From Brachypodium distachyon (Eukaryota > Streptophyta > Magnoliopsida > Poales > Poaceae), in NCBI RefSeq assembly GCF_000005505.3, contig NC_016133.3:39025237-39089236 (forward strand): a DNA stretch of 64,000 nucleotides, in the 5' to 3' direction. A program made the position numbers and the translations under genes. This document shows, one piece after another, positions 11,954 through 25,000 of the stretch. The notes beneath the pieces are model-generated. The model had not been told where the DNA came from. It made no database searches and was given only the letters and a program-made list of their open reading frames with translations. Numbering within the stretch: the first letter of the stretch is position 1; each line of letters begins with the position of its first letter.

Positions 11954-14320
11954 AATGGGGCATTGTAGTTTTTCATGTTTCCCTGCGAGTTACCATAGCA
12001 TCAGAAATTTTGCTGACATTTTCATCTGTCCATCCTTATAATATAAACAAGGGGCCTGACACCCGGAGTGATATGTTAAATATAGACGATTCACACAAAA
12101 TGTGCATGCCGTCCTATGTAGTGATATGTTATATGATATTGACTCTCTTCATTGCACTGAATTATTCAACCATTTTTTTGGAAACTGAATATGTACACTA
12201 TGTTGGTTTACTCTCTCTTGTGCAAATTTTGGATTTTTAGTTGGATGTTCCTATGAATTGAATTCAATGGCCAGACAAATACCACTCGTTGTGTATGCTT
12301 GAATCCATTTCAACGAGACAGTTAGACTTTGCTTCAGCACAAATATGCTGTCAGGACATTGATCTACCATTCAAAACTTATCCAAATAATCAAGACCCAA
12401 TGCTTCAGCGATAATGCTATTGTACTAAGAAACAGAGCCATCCGAACAAAAGAGTGTTCGTCTGAAAATTGCGAACACTAGATTAACTAACCCTGCAAAT
12501 ATAAATTGGCGTGCCCTTTCTGTAGAGGTCCTGCCTAACAATCAAATAAGCAGGAAAGGCAGTAGTACATGGACAGATCAGAGAATTAAGTAATCTATAA
12601 AGACAACAAAGAACAAAATACTATCAAACTGCACAGGCTGCTGAACAGTGCAAGCAACAATACTTCAACTTGCTCGGTTAAAAGTTCTCATGTATTTACA
12701 GAGTTATAACATGTCAAGTGGAAAACAAGTGCTGCCATATGCACAGCAAAACGTGGTTAATCATAAGTCAATAGCCAATATCACAACTTTTAAACAATAA
12801 TAGTCAAGGCAGAAACTCATTTTCAATATTGTCTAAGAAACGAAATCATACTAGCGTAATCATTTTTCTTGCTCGAGTAAGTAAAAAAGGGCTGGAACTA
12901 ATTAGCAATTCTGCACTGGTTTCGTTGAAGCAAAAACCAACAGAACAAACATCCAATAGGAGTAGTAGAGAACTGAATATCAATATGATGAGAAAGTTAT
13001 ACACTTCTGAATTTCAATTCTTGTTAAGGCTGAGCTAAATGAGTTCTCAGCAATTGCAGGTCATTATAATTCTAAATTTCAATTGCTGTTGGGAGACCTA
13101 AATGAATTCTCAGCAATTGCAGGTGAAACCACAGTCAGAAAATGATAAACAGATGAAAGCTAAACAATACATCTTTCATAGCCATGTAATTAGTATGGGA
13201 TAGAGATTTACTGAGAAACTACGATGAACAAAAAAGTTAACATTTGCAATAGGTAGTTCCCAGATATGCAGCCAGAACAAAAATGGATGCACAATAAAGA
13301 TCTGTATGTACTAAATAATACCATTTGTGATAAATCAGAGAAATAAAGCAAAAACTGGTATTCGAGAAGACATGTTTTGCACCTAAAAGGGATAGAATCA
13401 GAAGTCTATATTTTACTCTCAAGTCCCAACACTATGGAAGTCAAATATGTTCATCTTCCCTAAAAATTATATATATGTCCACTACAAGGATTGATATGAA
13501 GTGCTAATTAGGCACCAGCACATGAGCTAGTCCTATGCAAACAATGATTTAAATGAGAATATACGAAGGCACCACATAAGCTGGTCCTATGCAAACAACG
13601 ATTTATAGAGAACATACAAAGGCAAGTTTGAACATAATTCTAGTTTAGATTGTAACCAATTAAGCTGCACATTTCATCAGCATACTACTATGAGCTGCAA
13701 TATGAAAAATTGCCATTGCTGAAAGATGAAAATCAGCACGAAGAGTAAAGGAGTGTCAACAGTCATAATGTAATAGTGAGTACTGTAAGCCTTCTGAACA
13801 CCAAAACAGAAAATTGAATTGAACAATACAACAGCAGAAAGGAAGACCAGACAGTTAACATTTCTACATGAAAGATTGTGTGGTGCCCCTCATCAGCAAT
13901 AGCTCGTTTTTCATTATACACAACCAAGCAGATCTGTCCTATACATCCTATGCAGATGCAAGAATTCCGTAACATAATTCCAACATTAGTAGCATAACCT
14001 AGAAGCTATCCTACTGGTTAAAAAGATGGAGTAAGAGTTCTAAGCTTTTTCTGTTCAATATGAAATGCATTTACTATCTGATTTTAACAGTGCGGCTAGG
14101 AATTAGCATGTGTGTTCAGACAAAACTATGGCCATACAGGTGAAAGGAAAAAAAGATTAATTGAACTACCATGAGATATCAATGAGAGGCATAATTCGGG
14201 ACAAAAGCTATCATGGCAACTGCAGCAAATCATCAGATCAGATAACATATATTCACCAAAGAAAGATTTTCCATTTTTCTTAAATCATAACATTGTCTTA
14301 TTTGTCTATCCATTACACAT
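11954..14320. other. Convergent spacer between SDF2 and CAF1
   Basis: AT-rich sequence holding the 3' flanks of both genes. Two local tandem duplications are visible: one around 13015-13125 (phrase CTCAGCAATTGCAGGT twice, about 62 bp apart) and one around 13510-13625 (phrase GTCCTATGCAAACAA twice, about 57 bp apart). No coding region recognised. Confidence 0.5.
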
Positions 14321-15223
14321 TCAATGAGCAGAGTTGGTGGAGGCCTGTTCTCCCCCACTATCAGAAACAAGTCCATACAACACACCAGCATAATTCTCCA
14401 CCGAACCTCTGAAGTATGCGTCCTTCAGCTTGTTGAAGCACTGCAGGGTGAGCAGCGAGTCGGAACCAGCTTGGTGGCAGGTTCCAACACGCTCGACAGC
14501 AAGCAGCTCTCCAAGCCTGCTGAGGCCACCATGGAGGCTGCCGCAGAACCTCATGAGATGTTTGATGTCATACACCACTGGGAAGTAGACTCTGATGAGG
14601 TCGAAGAAGCCAGACATGGTGTCGGGCATGTTCTGAGCGGTGAGCGCCTTGAGCAGGTACCCGAAGTCGTACCCGCTGTGGAAGGTGACCCACTGGAGGT
14701 CATCGTTTAGCACGACGCCAGACGACATGAGCAGCTCAGCAAAGCGGGCGGTGTCAACGCCCTCGGCGAGGAAGCGGTCGAAGTCGATCCCGCTCTTCCG
14801 TAGCAGGTCGATGGAGTCGGCGTTGGCGGGGTCAGAGCGCGGATCGAAGCCCCGGAAGTTGAACTGCCAGGCGCAGGGGCGGCCCCCCGTACCCCGCGGC
14901 GGGAGCGCGCCGCTCTCGTCGCAGAGGGTGAGGCCGAGCTGGATGAGGCTGAGCATGTCGACGTTGGCCTTGAGGGTGACGTAGTTGTACTCGTCGTTGG
15001 TGCGGTAGTTCCCCCCCACCGGGCGGCACACGACGCCTGGGAACTCCGTGTCCATGGCGACGTAGCGGTAGTCGTCGATGATCTCGCGAATCACGGCGAA
15101 CTCCGCGTCGACGTTGTCCGCCCAGACCTCGCGAATCTCCACGCCGTCCTCGTCGGCGGGCTTCCCATCGGAGGAGGAGGAGGAAGGAGGCGGCGAGGCA
15201 GACATACGAGCGGGCGCATCCAA
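14321..15223 (-). CDS. CAF1: CCR4-associated factor 1 (CAF1/POP2) mRNA deadenylase
   Basis: Catalytic 3'-5' poly(A) exonuclease of the CCR4-NOT complex, acting in the cytoplasm on mRNA poly(A) tails. Intronless 300-residue ORF, typical of plant CAF1 genes. The DEDDh nuclease motifs are intact: MDTEFPG gives Asp58 and Glu60, [11 protein letters not shown] gives Asp186, and [11 protein letters not shown] gives His250 and Asp255. The N-terminus is a low-complexity Ser/Pro linker, with a second ATG at residue 7; the first is used by default. The C-terminus is a short divergent tail. Plant CAF1 genes are usually stress-inducible, but nothing in the promoter proves it here. The 5' flank (15224-15560) is strongly GC-rich and purine-rich. 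It looks fully functional. Confidence 0.97.
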   Translation of the reverse strand: MDAPARMSASPPPSSSSSDGKPADEDGVEIREVWADNVDAEFAVIREIIDDYRYVAMDTEFPGVVCRPVGGNYRTNDEYNYVTLKANVDMLSLIQLGLTLCDESGALPPRGTGGRPCAWQFNFRGFDPRSDPANADSIDLLRKSGIDFDRFLAEGVDTARFAELLMSSGVVLNDDLQWVTFHSGYDFGYLLKALTAQNMPDTMSGFFDLIRVYFPVVYDIKHLMRFCGSLHGGLSRLGELLAVERVGTCHQAGSDSLLTLQCFNKLKDAYFRGSVENYAGVLYGLVSDSGGEQASTNSAH

Positions 15224-15569
15224 GGATTTGGAGAGAGATCTTCGCGGTGGGGGCGAGAGCGAAGCGGCGCCTTGCTAGGGTTAGGGTTTGCGGGCGAGGC
15301 CGACGAGGGGAGGGGAAAGCTATATGAGGGGGACGCGGCGGCGAGAGCAAGGGAGGAGACTGGCGAGGCCCACGGGTCAGCGCAGGCGGCGAGGGTAGGT
15401 GCGAGAGGAGGAGCCCATGGGAGGAGATAAGAAGGGGAGCAGATCCAGGGTCGGGGGCGGTAGGGGTAGGCGTGGGGAAGAAGGGGAGGGGAAAGTGGAG
15501 GCGGTGCGCGAGCCGCCGGGAGCGGGTCGGGGGGAGGCGCGGGCAGACGGGCCCACCTCCACGCGGCGC

Positions 15570-16260
15570 GTCAGATGTGGGGCCATCTGTGGTTCTGACA
15601 GTTGGACCCATTTCCCTTCCGCGCCCACCTGATAGTGTATCATTTCCTTGTTCCACCGGTGATACTGTACTAAAAATTCTCCGGTGTTTTCTTACTCACA
15701 AGGTAACTGTGCTTCGGCAAAAACACAATTGACATGTTTCTTCTCCAAATCTCCTCCCCCGGTGCTTGGTATTGACAAGTCGGTGCTAGCCTCCCTGAAG
15801 CTGACAATAACAATAACAGCTGCGTGAAATCGTGGTCGTATGGCCTGTACCCGATACAAGGAATCCGTTTCAGGCCAGGGGATGTGATCGGGTTCTTGAT
15901 ACCGACAAGCAGTCAGGCTAGGACGACGCTCTCGACGGAAACACAATTGGCATGTGTCTTTTCCAAATCTCTTTCCACAATGTTTGTTTTTTGCAAGTTA
16001 GTGTTCGTTGTTGTGAAGCTGAAGATGAAAATAACCGCTGAATGAAAATGTGGTCGCAAGGCCCGTAACCGATAAAAGGAATTGTTTCAGGCCGGCGGAT
16101 GTGGGACCATTTGTCCTTTAGGCATTGACAATTGGACCCAACTTTCTTGTTCCTCCGGTGCTCTTGTAATAGGTCTCCGCCTCTTCATTGCTCAGAAGAT
16201 ACGTCTGACCGCGTCAGAGATACCAGCAGGCAACTCACCTCATGGCCGTGAGGCCGGTAA
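15570..16260 (+). repeat. Diverged direct repeats upstream of CAF1
   Basis: Phrases recur in the same order. GATGTGGGGCCAT at about 15573 matches GATGTGGGACCAT at about 16098, each followed by a TTGGACCCA phrase. ACACAATTG(A/G)CATGT occurs at about 15722 and 15948, each followed by a TTCTCCAAATCTC-like phrase. TTTCAGGCC occurs at about 15870 and 16086. The two inner copies are offset by about 225 bp. Non-coding, origin unknown. Confidence 0.6.
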
Positions 16261-16465
16261 TAGATAAAAAATACAATTTTGCTATTTCTAAGCTCTATTT
16301 ATAACTCGATACTAACAACCTCTGATCCAATTACTGAGATTTGTGCAACATTCACAAGTACAATTGAGAAAAAAAAATCTTAATCGAATGACTGTACTCG
16401 TCTATTGAGAAATAACTATCTCTAACTCAACAAAAAAAAATTTTAGTGGAACAGCCGAAGCTTTA

Positions 16466-19400
16466 TTAGCTAGAAAAGTTCATAGGGATACAAATACTGG
16501 CTGGTGGATGATCCAACCAGACATAACGTACAGCCTCAAAAGACGTTGCTAGTCGAGCTAATCTATGAGCTTCTCCATTTGCTTCACGTCGTTCGTGATC
16601 AAAGATGGTCTCCCGTAGCTGTAACTTCCTCGTCGCAATACCTCGAATGATCAGTGCATGCGGTCCAAACTGCTTCTCACCATTGATCTCCTTAATAACA
16701 TTCAAAAAATCCGAAGCAATCTTAATTCGTTGGGCCTTAATATCAACCGCCAGAGAGATGGCTTCATCACAAGCATGAGACTCCAAGATTTCAGAATTTG
16801 ACAAACCGTCGAAGACCACCGCAGAAGCACCAATGTATAAACCATTTTCATTCCGACACACGGTCGCTATCGCTCCCTTTGGCAGGCCCATAGCAACAGC
16901 AGCATCAACATTAATCTTGTGAAGCCCCGCTGGAGGGGGGATCCACTTCAGAATAGAGGAACTAACCGAAGGAACTCTTCCAGGGGCGGCATTCTTGGCA
17001 AAACCCAACTCTTCAATATATTTGTTAATGAAAGCATGAGTTGATAACGGGCTTTGAAACTCCCCTTCATGAATCGCTCTCCGCCGCGCATACCAAATGG
17101 CCCAGAGAGTAACCAAAACTTCCACAAAATCTTGCTGGTTCAAAGTGTGGCAAAGAGACATAAGCCAAAGCTTCGGATCATCTCTTTCATCACCATAAAG
17201 AGGCAAGATCACATCATCATCACGCAGAGACCATACAGACTTGGCCATGTTGCAATCAAGCAAGGAGTGCCGCCAAGAATCAGTCGCTGCATTGCACAGC
17301 GAACACACCGACGAAGTGGCCATCTGACGCCTCGCCCGTTCCTGGCCCGTGGGCAGCGAGGCACACGCCAATCTCCAAGCAAAAATACGCAACTTGGATG
17401 GAACACAGACACCCGACAACTTTTTCCACTCCTTCTCCCGATCTTCTCCATTAGATCCTTCAGCAGAATGCTCCAGCCAGGTAGTTCGATGGTGCTTAAT
17501 TTCGATCATCATTTTGTATGCAGATCTTACTGAAAAAAATCCGGACTTCTCGTAATGCCACGCCCAAAAGTCTGGCTGACGGACAGAGCTAATCGGGACT
17601 TGCCTGACTGCCTCAACATCCATCGGTAGCAGATGTGACCTCAAAGATTCCACATTCCAGGTCCTTGTCGAAGAACAAATTAATTCGGACACAGCAACCG
17701 GTGGCGTCGATGACAAAGAGCCAAAAGGCCTCAGTTTAAAATCTCGCGGGATCCAATTATCATGCCAAATAGATGTGGTCACACCATCCCCAATCCGTCT
17801 AATCAGGCCCATCTTCAACATCTCTTTCCCGTCGCATAGTGACCGCCAAACCTGCGAAGGATGACTTCCAAGCTCCGCCTCCAACAAACTGGAATTAGGG
17901 AAATAACGTGCTTTCAGAATACGAGCACCGAGCGAAGACGCATCCTGCAAGAGCCGCCAAACTTGACGGGCAAGCAAAGCAAAGTTAAAAATTTCAATAT
18001 CTCGAAACCCTAATCCTCCTTTATATTTTGGCATTGTCATTGAGTCCCATGACACCCAAGCCGTTTTTCTTTCTCCTTTCTTGCTGCCCCACCAAAACTT
18101 TCGGATCAAAGAAGTAATGTGTTGACACAGCCCACGCGAAAGCTTAAACACAGCCATAGAGTACGTTGGGATTGCTTGAACAACGGACTTAATAAGTATT
18201 TCCTTTCCACCAGACGACAAAGATTTTTCCATCCATCCTTGAAGCCGTTTCCAAACTCGGTCCTTGAGATAACCGAACGCACCATTTTTCGATCTCCCAA
18301 CATCAGAGGGCAAGCCCAAATATTTTTCCTTGAGAGTTTCGGTTTCAACATTAAGAATCCCCTTCACTGCAGTACGGATACCAGCTGGGCAGCCCTTCCC
18401 AAAGAAAATCGAGGACTTCTCCGCATTAATACGCTGGCCGGAAGCGTGACAGTAAACGATCAACAGATTGGACAAAGTCGTAGCTTCAACAGTAGTAGCC
18501 TTCCCAAAAAGAAGGGAGTCATCCACAAAGAGCAAATGATTCACCTGAGGAGCTGAACTAGTAATTCTGATGCCACCCAATTCTCCAACTAGTCGGGCTT
18601 CCTTCAACAAACAGGACAGACCCTCGGCAGCTAATAAAAAGAGATATGGCGACAGAGGATCTTCTTGTCTAATACCTCGAGAAGGACGAAGCTCCCGAGT
18701 AATCCCACCATTGAAGAGGACTGAGAAAGCAACCGTTCGGACACCACGCATAACAGCATCAATAAATCTCGGGGAAATTCCCAAACGGTGCATCATAGCT
18801 TCAAGATAGTCCCACTCCACCCGGTCATAGGCTTTCATCATATCAAGTTTCAAAGCAAAATGGGCATTAGTCTTGCTCTTATTCCCCTTCATGAAATGCA
18901 AACACTCATAAGCCGTGATGACATTGTCTGTGACAAGACGACCAGGAACAAATGCCGATTGTTCTTCGGAAATAATCTCAGGGAGGATCTGCTTCAATCT
19001 ATTAGCAAGTACTTTGGATGCAATTTTAAACACCACATTGCACAAGCTAATTGGACGAAACTGAGACAGAGATGTAGGGTTTAGTACCTTAGGAATAATA
19101 ACGATGAACGTCTTATTTATCTCCTCAGCTAAATCCTCACCCTTGAGAATACGAAGCACAATCTTTGTGATCTCTTCACCACATAGATGCCAGTACTTTT
19201 GGAAAAAGGGAGCAGGAAACCCGTCCGGACCCAGAGCCTTGGTCGGGAACATTTGAAATAGCGCAATTTTAACTTCATCGACACTATATGGTGCATTGAG
19301 GATTGAGTTCATGGCGCCCGTGACTTTACAAGGTACATGAGATAAAACCTCCTCCTTGCCAATAACTCCTTCCGACTGATATAAGTTTTCATAGAAGGCC

Positions 19401-20555
19401 ACAATCATCTCCTCCAGCCCAGCTGGATCTTCGCACAGCGTACCATTAGCTCAAACTAGCAGATCAACGCGATTTTTCTTAAGGCGGTGATTTGCTTTTT
19501 GATGAAAAAAACGTGTGTTACGATCTCCCTCTGCTAACCACTGCACCCTGGCCTGCTGCCTCCACATCACCTCTTCCCGAAAACTGAGCTCAACAATGCA
19601 TTGCTCCACCTTCTTCCCCTCATAGCTCGGCCCAACACGGCCAGACTCTCCCCTAAGCTCCTGGAGCTTCCTCCATAGCTCCCTCAATTCCTTTCGGACT
19701 GCACCAAAAGTACTAGTACCCCAGCTCACCATTGAACTCGCTGCATCACGTAGCTTAGCAACCAGGTCGCCCACTCTAGCAGCCTTGTCCGGCCCCCATG
19801 CATCATGAAGTACAGTGCCAAAATCCTCATGCCTCTCCCACATGAGCTCGTACCTAAACGGCCTTTCCCTACCAATCCGCCCGTTGTGAACCTCCATTTC
19901 ATTCAACAACAAAATTGGTGAGTGATTCAACTTTGCTGCTACCAGATGACGCACTAACGCAAACGAGAAAAGGTTATTCTGCACTCGGCAATAAGCGTTA
20001 TTCTGCACACGGCGCTCGAACGTCCAGTCTAAGCCAATGTAGCCCAGGTCACATAACTCACACGCATCGACAGCCTCCCGAAACAAATTAATCTGGGCCA
20101 TGTCTCGCTGATTCGGGCCGAATTGCTCCTCCCGCCTCAGAACTTCATTAAATACACACCCATGGGAGAGAGCAATCTGCCTTCAAGAAGCGCATCATGT
20201 CCCAAGTTTTATAACGTAAACTTCTATTTGCTTCTCCATACTAGCAGGTCATCCTCCACACATCCTTCCCCGGTTCATGTACTTCCATATCAATATGATA
20301 CTTCAAGAAATTTCTCAACACCAAAGACACTGTATTCTTCCAGTAAACACATAAACCACCGTTCCAACCAGAACTTCCGACACCAAAAGCATGATTAAAA
20401 CCTAACGTACCAGCCAAACCTTCCACTCGATACTTTGCGATCCGTGTCTCCACCACACAAAGGATCAACGGCGCATTCTCCCGCACAAGCATGCGCAACT
20501 CATGCACTGTTGCGGGATCGCCAAGTCCGCGACAGTTCCAGCACAGAATACTCAT
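16466..20555 (-). pseudogene. LINE ORF2 (endonuclease-reverse transcriptase-RNase H), broken
   Basis: Reading from 20555: an AP-endonuclease-like start with WNCRGLGDP and the catalytic-type VVETRI; then reverse transcriptase with GPDGFPAPFFQKYW, PISLCNVVFKI and the active-site FVDD at about residue 295 of the 16466-19408 block; then a cysteine-rich zf-RVT region; then a C-terminal RNase H domain with NVDAAVA, the LESHACDEA Glu and the IASDF Asp. Three lesions separate the parts: an in-frame TAG at 20250-20252 after RMTC, a small deletion with frameshift near 20152 before the FNEV-like phrase, and an in-frame TGA at 19451-19453. The downstream block from 19408 is open for 980 codons, so inactivation is fairly recent. 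It could not make a full-length protein. Confidence 0.92.
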
Positions 20556-20626
20556 TGGAGCTGGCGATCCTCAACAAAGGAGATCGTCGACGCAGATTTT
20601 TCACCGGAAGATTTATCTTTCTTCAT
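20552..20626 (-). other. 24-codon ORF upstream of LINE ORF2 with ATGA overlap
   Basis: ATG at 20624-20626 reads MKKDKSSGEKSASTIS and ends at a TGA (20552-20554) that overlaps the ATG of ORF2 (20553-20555) in the arrangement ATGA. It may be the residue of a deleted gag-like ORF1 or a leader peptide; it has no recognisable domain. Confidence 0.4.
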
Positions 20627-20887
20627 CTTCTTCTGCTCCCCTCACCGCTAGGAACTAACAGGAGAGATACCCAGCAGGGACTCAAAATAGAATTGAAGTT
20701 TAACCAGGATACGACCCAAAGTCGGAGGTGGACTCACCGTCGGGAATCGACGGGAGAAAAAAGGACTCACCGCCGGAGATCGACGGGAGTAGGTGGCGGC
20801 GGCTCTCAGATCACCATGACGGCTAGGTCTGGAGCGCTGCTGCTCCCCGTTTGAGAGTCTGCTTGATCTCGGCTCTAACTCAACAAA

Positions 20888-22046
20888 TAACACTCCCTAA
20901 AAGAAAACCGTTTCAAGCTTGAGTTTTCGTTCCAATTCCTGCGACGAAACGATCGCTAGCCCTGTTGGCGTGAGAAAGGCAGCACGACATCGGTCACGAA
21001 ACGGCATTTTTTTGCACAAGTGCACACGCGTGTAATGGGCACGATATCATGCCAACCTCGAGTGCTTGCAAGCCAATGACAGGAACCAGAGGACAGGAGT
21101 AGCATTGCGTTGCAGGAGCATTATTAAAGCGCGCATTATTCTTTCCCCGTGAGAAAATGCCTCTACGTATTCTCGACGTGCATCGAAAGGGGACTTTTAA
21201 TATTGCTCTCGTTCACAACGTTATGATACGGGTCAGAGACTGCCGACCGAATGCCCATGTGGTTAGGCAGGAGCGCGATGGCTAGTGTTCACAATGTCTG
21301 GCTGACTGCGGGGCGAAGGCTCCAAATTCGGCCTGAATTTGCCGATTTTGCAAGTGCGGCTACCGCAAGAGTATACGGAGCCAGCTAACGCTACACCAAT
21401 CTCTTACGCGTTATCCCATTTCGAAGAATCCCTATACCGTCAAGGCCGGCGTGTCATCCGTCACTAAAATAGGAGATTAACTGATTGCACAAGTACGCCC
21501 TTCGGAATATCAACCATTCATCCACGTGCTGTGCAAGCTGCAGAAAAAGGGGGAAGCCTGTGTCAGTTGAATACTTGCAGTCTTGCATTGCTTCCTGTTG
21601 CCGTCAACTGGAAGTGGAGAAGTGGTCATCTTTGAAATGAAATTACCTCAATTTCAAGGCTGGGTTAACAATTTGGGCTAAAAATCTTCTGCCACCGTTC
21701 CATAAAAATAGACAGCCCTTCATCTGTCGATGATTTGTTGTCCGCCACATGGGTCATGTAAGTCATGTTCTCATCAGAGGGATATGGAAGACGGGTAGCT
21801 CACCAAAAATCCAAGAAATGCTGACCGGTTTGATCAGGTGTAGAAGCTCAACTCAAATATGCACATGGAGTGTGAGACAAATAAAATAAAGTTTCACCTG
21901 GAGTAAACCTCGCATGTCCTGGGCAAAAATAGTCAAACAAGCAAGCTTCCACTTCTTGATTTACCTTGTCTGATATGACTGCTATCTGTGAGGTGTTCTC
22001 ATTAATCTGCTATGACTTGAACAAAATCTTAGGGTCATATAATGTT
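20888..22046. other. Spacer without recognisable gene
   Basis: Ordinary mixed-composition sequence between the LINE and the PARN-like gene. The part nearest 22046 is likely the 3' UTR of the PARN-like gene. No ORF, TIR pair or RNA gene was recognised. Confidence 0.4.
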
Positions 22047-25000
22047 CTAGCATTCCAGATACTCCTTTATATCTAGCATCAATGAACTATTCCAGTATAT
22101 CTCAGAGGTACCATGCCCAGAAAGCGCTGAAGTAGCTTGCTCTGATGAAACAGCCTCCAGGGCCTCGGCTAAATCCGAATCCCAAAGTCCTAACCTGCAA
22201 ACCTTCCAGTAGACATCAAAACCTGCAGCTTTCAGACCTTCCGAGAAGAAATTATTCAGTGAGGGACTCTCCGAGCTAATCTCCCTTAGTAATTCCATTG
22301 GAGTATCAGAACTGCGAAATATCAGAACGGAGCAAGTCTTATCCAACAATCTTAGCTCAAAATCGTTTGAGAAGACGTGATGTAATCTTGTAAGGAGATA
22401 TCTCAGTTCTTTGGCAGATGTCTTCCTAAAGCCCCACAAGAAAATAACACTGTCAGTGCTCACTGTCCTTGTGATATCTGGCTCCTTAGTGCAGTCAACA
22501 TCATCAGATTCTCCGGCCATACAACCAGGATAAAAGATGTTACAGAAATCTTCAACTGTGTGATGCTGCTCACCAGATTGAGATTGATGCTTGGGACTGA
22601 TTTTAAGTAACATACTTAGTTTAGCAAATAATTTTGTAATTCTTAGAACATTTTCTCCACCTTTTGTGACACTGTTGGTACCATCTGTACAAACAGAGAA
22701 AGCGAGTTAAGCATTATGATGAATTAGATGATGTATGCAACAACACAATGATCACACTAATTGTCAATAATATACTCCAATTCTTAAAATATGATGAACA
22801 TGGAGAAAACTCCATCGTTTATTAACATGATGTGTCAAGTGTGTTACTGTTAACTGGAACTATACCTTGCTGTGGTATTTCTATTTCCATTGGCACAAAG
22901 TACTGTCTTTGTAAGTAACTCAGAGCCGCTTGTATATTCTTCGCATTTCTCAAAGGGCCAATTTCTCGCCACAAATGGCCAACGTCAACAACGCTAGAGA
23001 AAACCATCCTCAAGGAACACGTAAATTCATGCATGTTTGGCGGAAGAGGCCCAATAAATTTGGTGTGTATCATTGTAAGGTCTGAGAAAGAAAAAAAAGA
23101 AGTTATCATATGTTAGAAATGAAAGATCGATAGAATGTTAGTGATGATCAACCTACCATTCAAGCAATTGTATGATATGATTGGTTTCTGTGAAGATGAT
23201 AGCAGATCAATAACTTCTCGAAATCCACGAAACTTCACACTATGTTCATCTTCCAATTTTTGGATATCCATCTAAAAATGAGTTTCAGAAGAAAAGAAAA
23301 GGATCCTGGTTAAGTTGACGCCATTTAGTTACAACGTGATGGTGTTGCCAATTCATAGATACAAACCAGGAGAAGATTCTTATCCTCTTCAGAACTAGTA
23401 AAGATCACACGCACTGCCCTAGACATCCCAGCTTTATCCGGAACAACAAGAGGTACAAGGTCATCAGAGACACGATTTATTGTCTGCAGTATAGCTCAAT
23501 AAAGTCAAATATTGAAATACAATTTGATTTTGCGGATTAAACAGTCGAATGGAGTAACACTTGCAATTTTATATATTTCATATGTTTCACACCATATGGT
23601 GAGCATATACAAGTCAGGCCCTGCTAAGAGCATGTCATATATTTTGAGTTCTTCAATTCTTACCAGATACTGGAAGTTGAAGGCTTGCAGCCCCAACACC
23701 AGAGTAAAACAAAATTAGAGGATGAGTAAGCCAATATATTATGTTTTTCCTTTAAGGAGTCTAACTACGTCAAGAAAATGAATTTTCATTTTTGGATAAA
23801 CCATCAAATGTAAGTGGAAAACCGCACCTCCAAAACCAGTTGAACTTGGCGATCACTGCAAACATCAATGCTCATACTGGGCCTTGAACCATATGATTCA
23901 CCGCCCAAAATTAGTTTCCTAAGGGAATTGACTAAAGAACCTGCAGAGTAAGAATTTATATTAGGAAACATCTATTTAGAGGTTGAGCAAAGCCTTACTA
24001 TTATTTATCTAAAGTAACCTACCATCAGCTGTTTTACTTGGCTCTGCATATCCTTTTCGCCAATGCTGAATTCTTGACTTAATTCTAGTTGTAAAAACTG
24101 AATCGGCAACAGTTGTGCTTGGTGATGGGGATGGCTGGCGAAGATGAGGGATAAAGATCTTTTGCCTTGCCAAGGATTCTTGCACCCTTGATAGATAAGA
24201 TATACCTGCCAATATATTCACCAGGGAATTAAACTCTCTATCAAATAACCCAACTTGCTAGGTGCATGGTATAGCACTCACCATCATAAATGCACATATT
24301 GAAATCAAAACCATCACGGGCCATGGATGAAAAGTAAGATGTTTGGCAGGAGAAACTATAAGAAGGCATTCCAAGCTGTAACTCATCTCTGGGAAACAAA
24401 TGAAAATTGTACCTGTACAACCAAAAGACCCGCAGGAGCATCAGCAATGATGAGGGAATTGAAAATTTTAATACACTGGAGCACAGAAACAGAGCAAGCA
24501 TATTCCTCAAAAGGAAGACCTGGAGTAATATGAAAGAATCGTGAACCCAAAGTGTAGAACTACATAAACATTTACGAGCAATAAACACAGATGGATGATG
24601 TTATAGCAGACATACTGAACTATGCATAACAGAACATCAACCAATGAGTATTCTTAAGGAGTAGCGTAAGCAACAGAGTTTAGTATGATAAAACTGAAAA
24701 TAGATTCTGCTGGCAAGCTTGATATTTTCCAAGCAACTTTATCGTTCTTGCAAGATGCCTGATGAGAGTTCAGTATGTCATTAACCACTGATCAGTTGCA
24801 TTTCGTACTGTTGAGGGTTCAAAGGAGCAGCAACGTTTCGCTTATGCGCATAATGTGGTTAATGAGATGCCTCAATGAGCATATAAAACATATGCCGATG
24901 AGGCACCGCTCAGTTTGCCCAGCATACTAACTAAACTATATTACCATTTGTTCATGCGCACAAGATGTTCGACGGAGTGACATGCCACAAATCCTACTTG

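Larger units (their letters stand above)
16435..20872 (-). mobile_element. L1-type LINE (non-LTR retrotransposon), near full length, inactive
   Basis: About 4.4 kb inserted on the minus strand. A 15-bp target-site duplication, CTCTAACTCAACAAA, flanks it at 16420-16434 and 20873-20887, so both ends can be placed. The element has a roughly 250-bp 5' leader, a tiny ORF, and one large ORF with endonuclease, reverse transcriptase, zf-RVT and RNase H regions. The 3' end next to the target site reads AAAATTTTTT on the element strand, not a simple poly(A). A separate gag-like ORF1 is absent. Confidence 0.93.

Noticed and set aside
14832..15656. 274-codon minus frame overlapping CAF1
   Set aside because: Shadow of the GC-rich CAF1 5' end and promoter; no domain.
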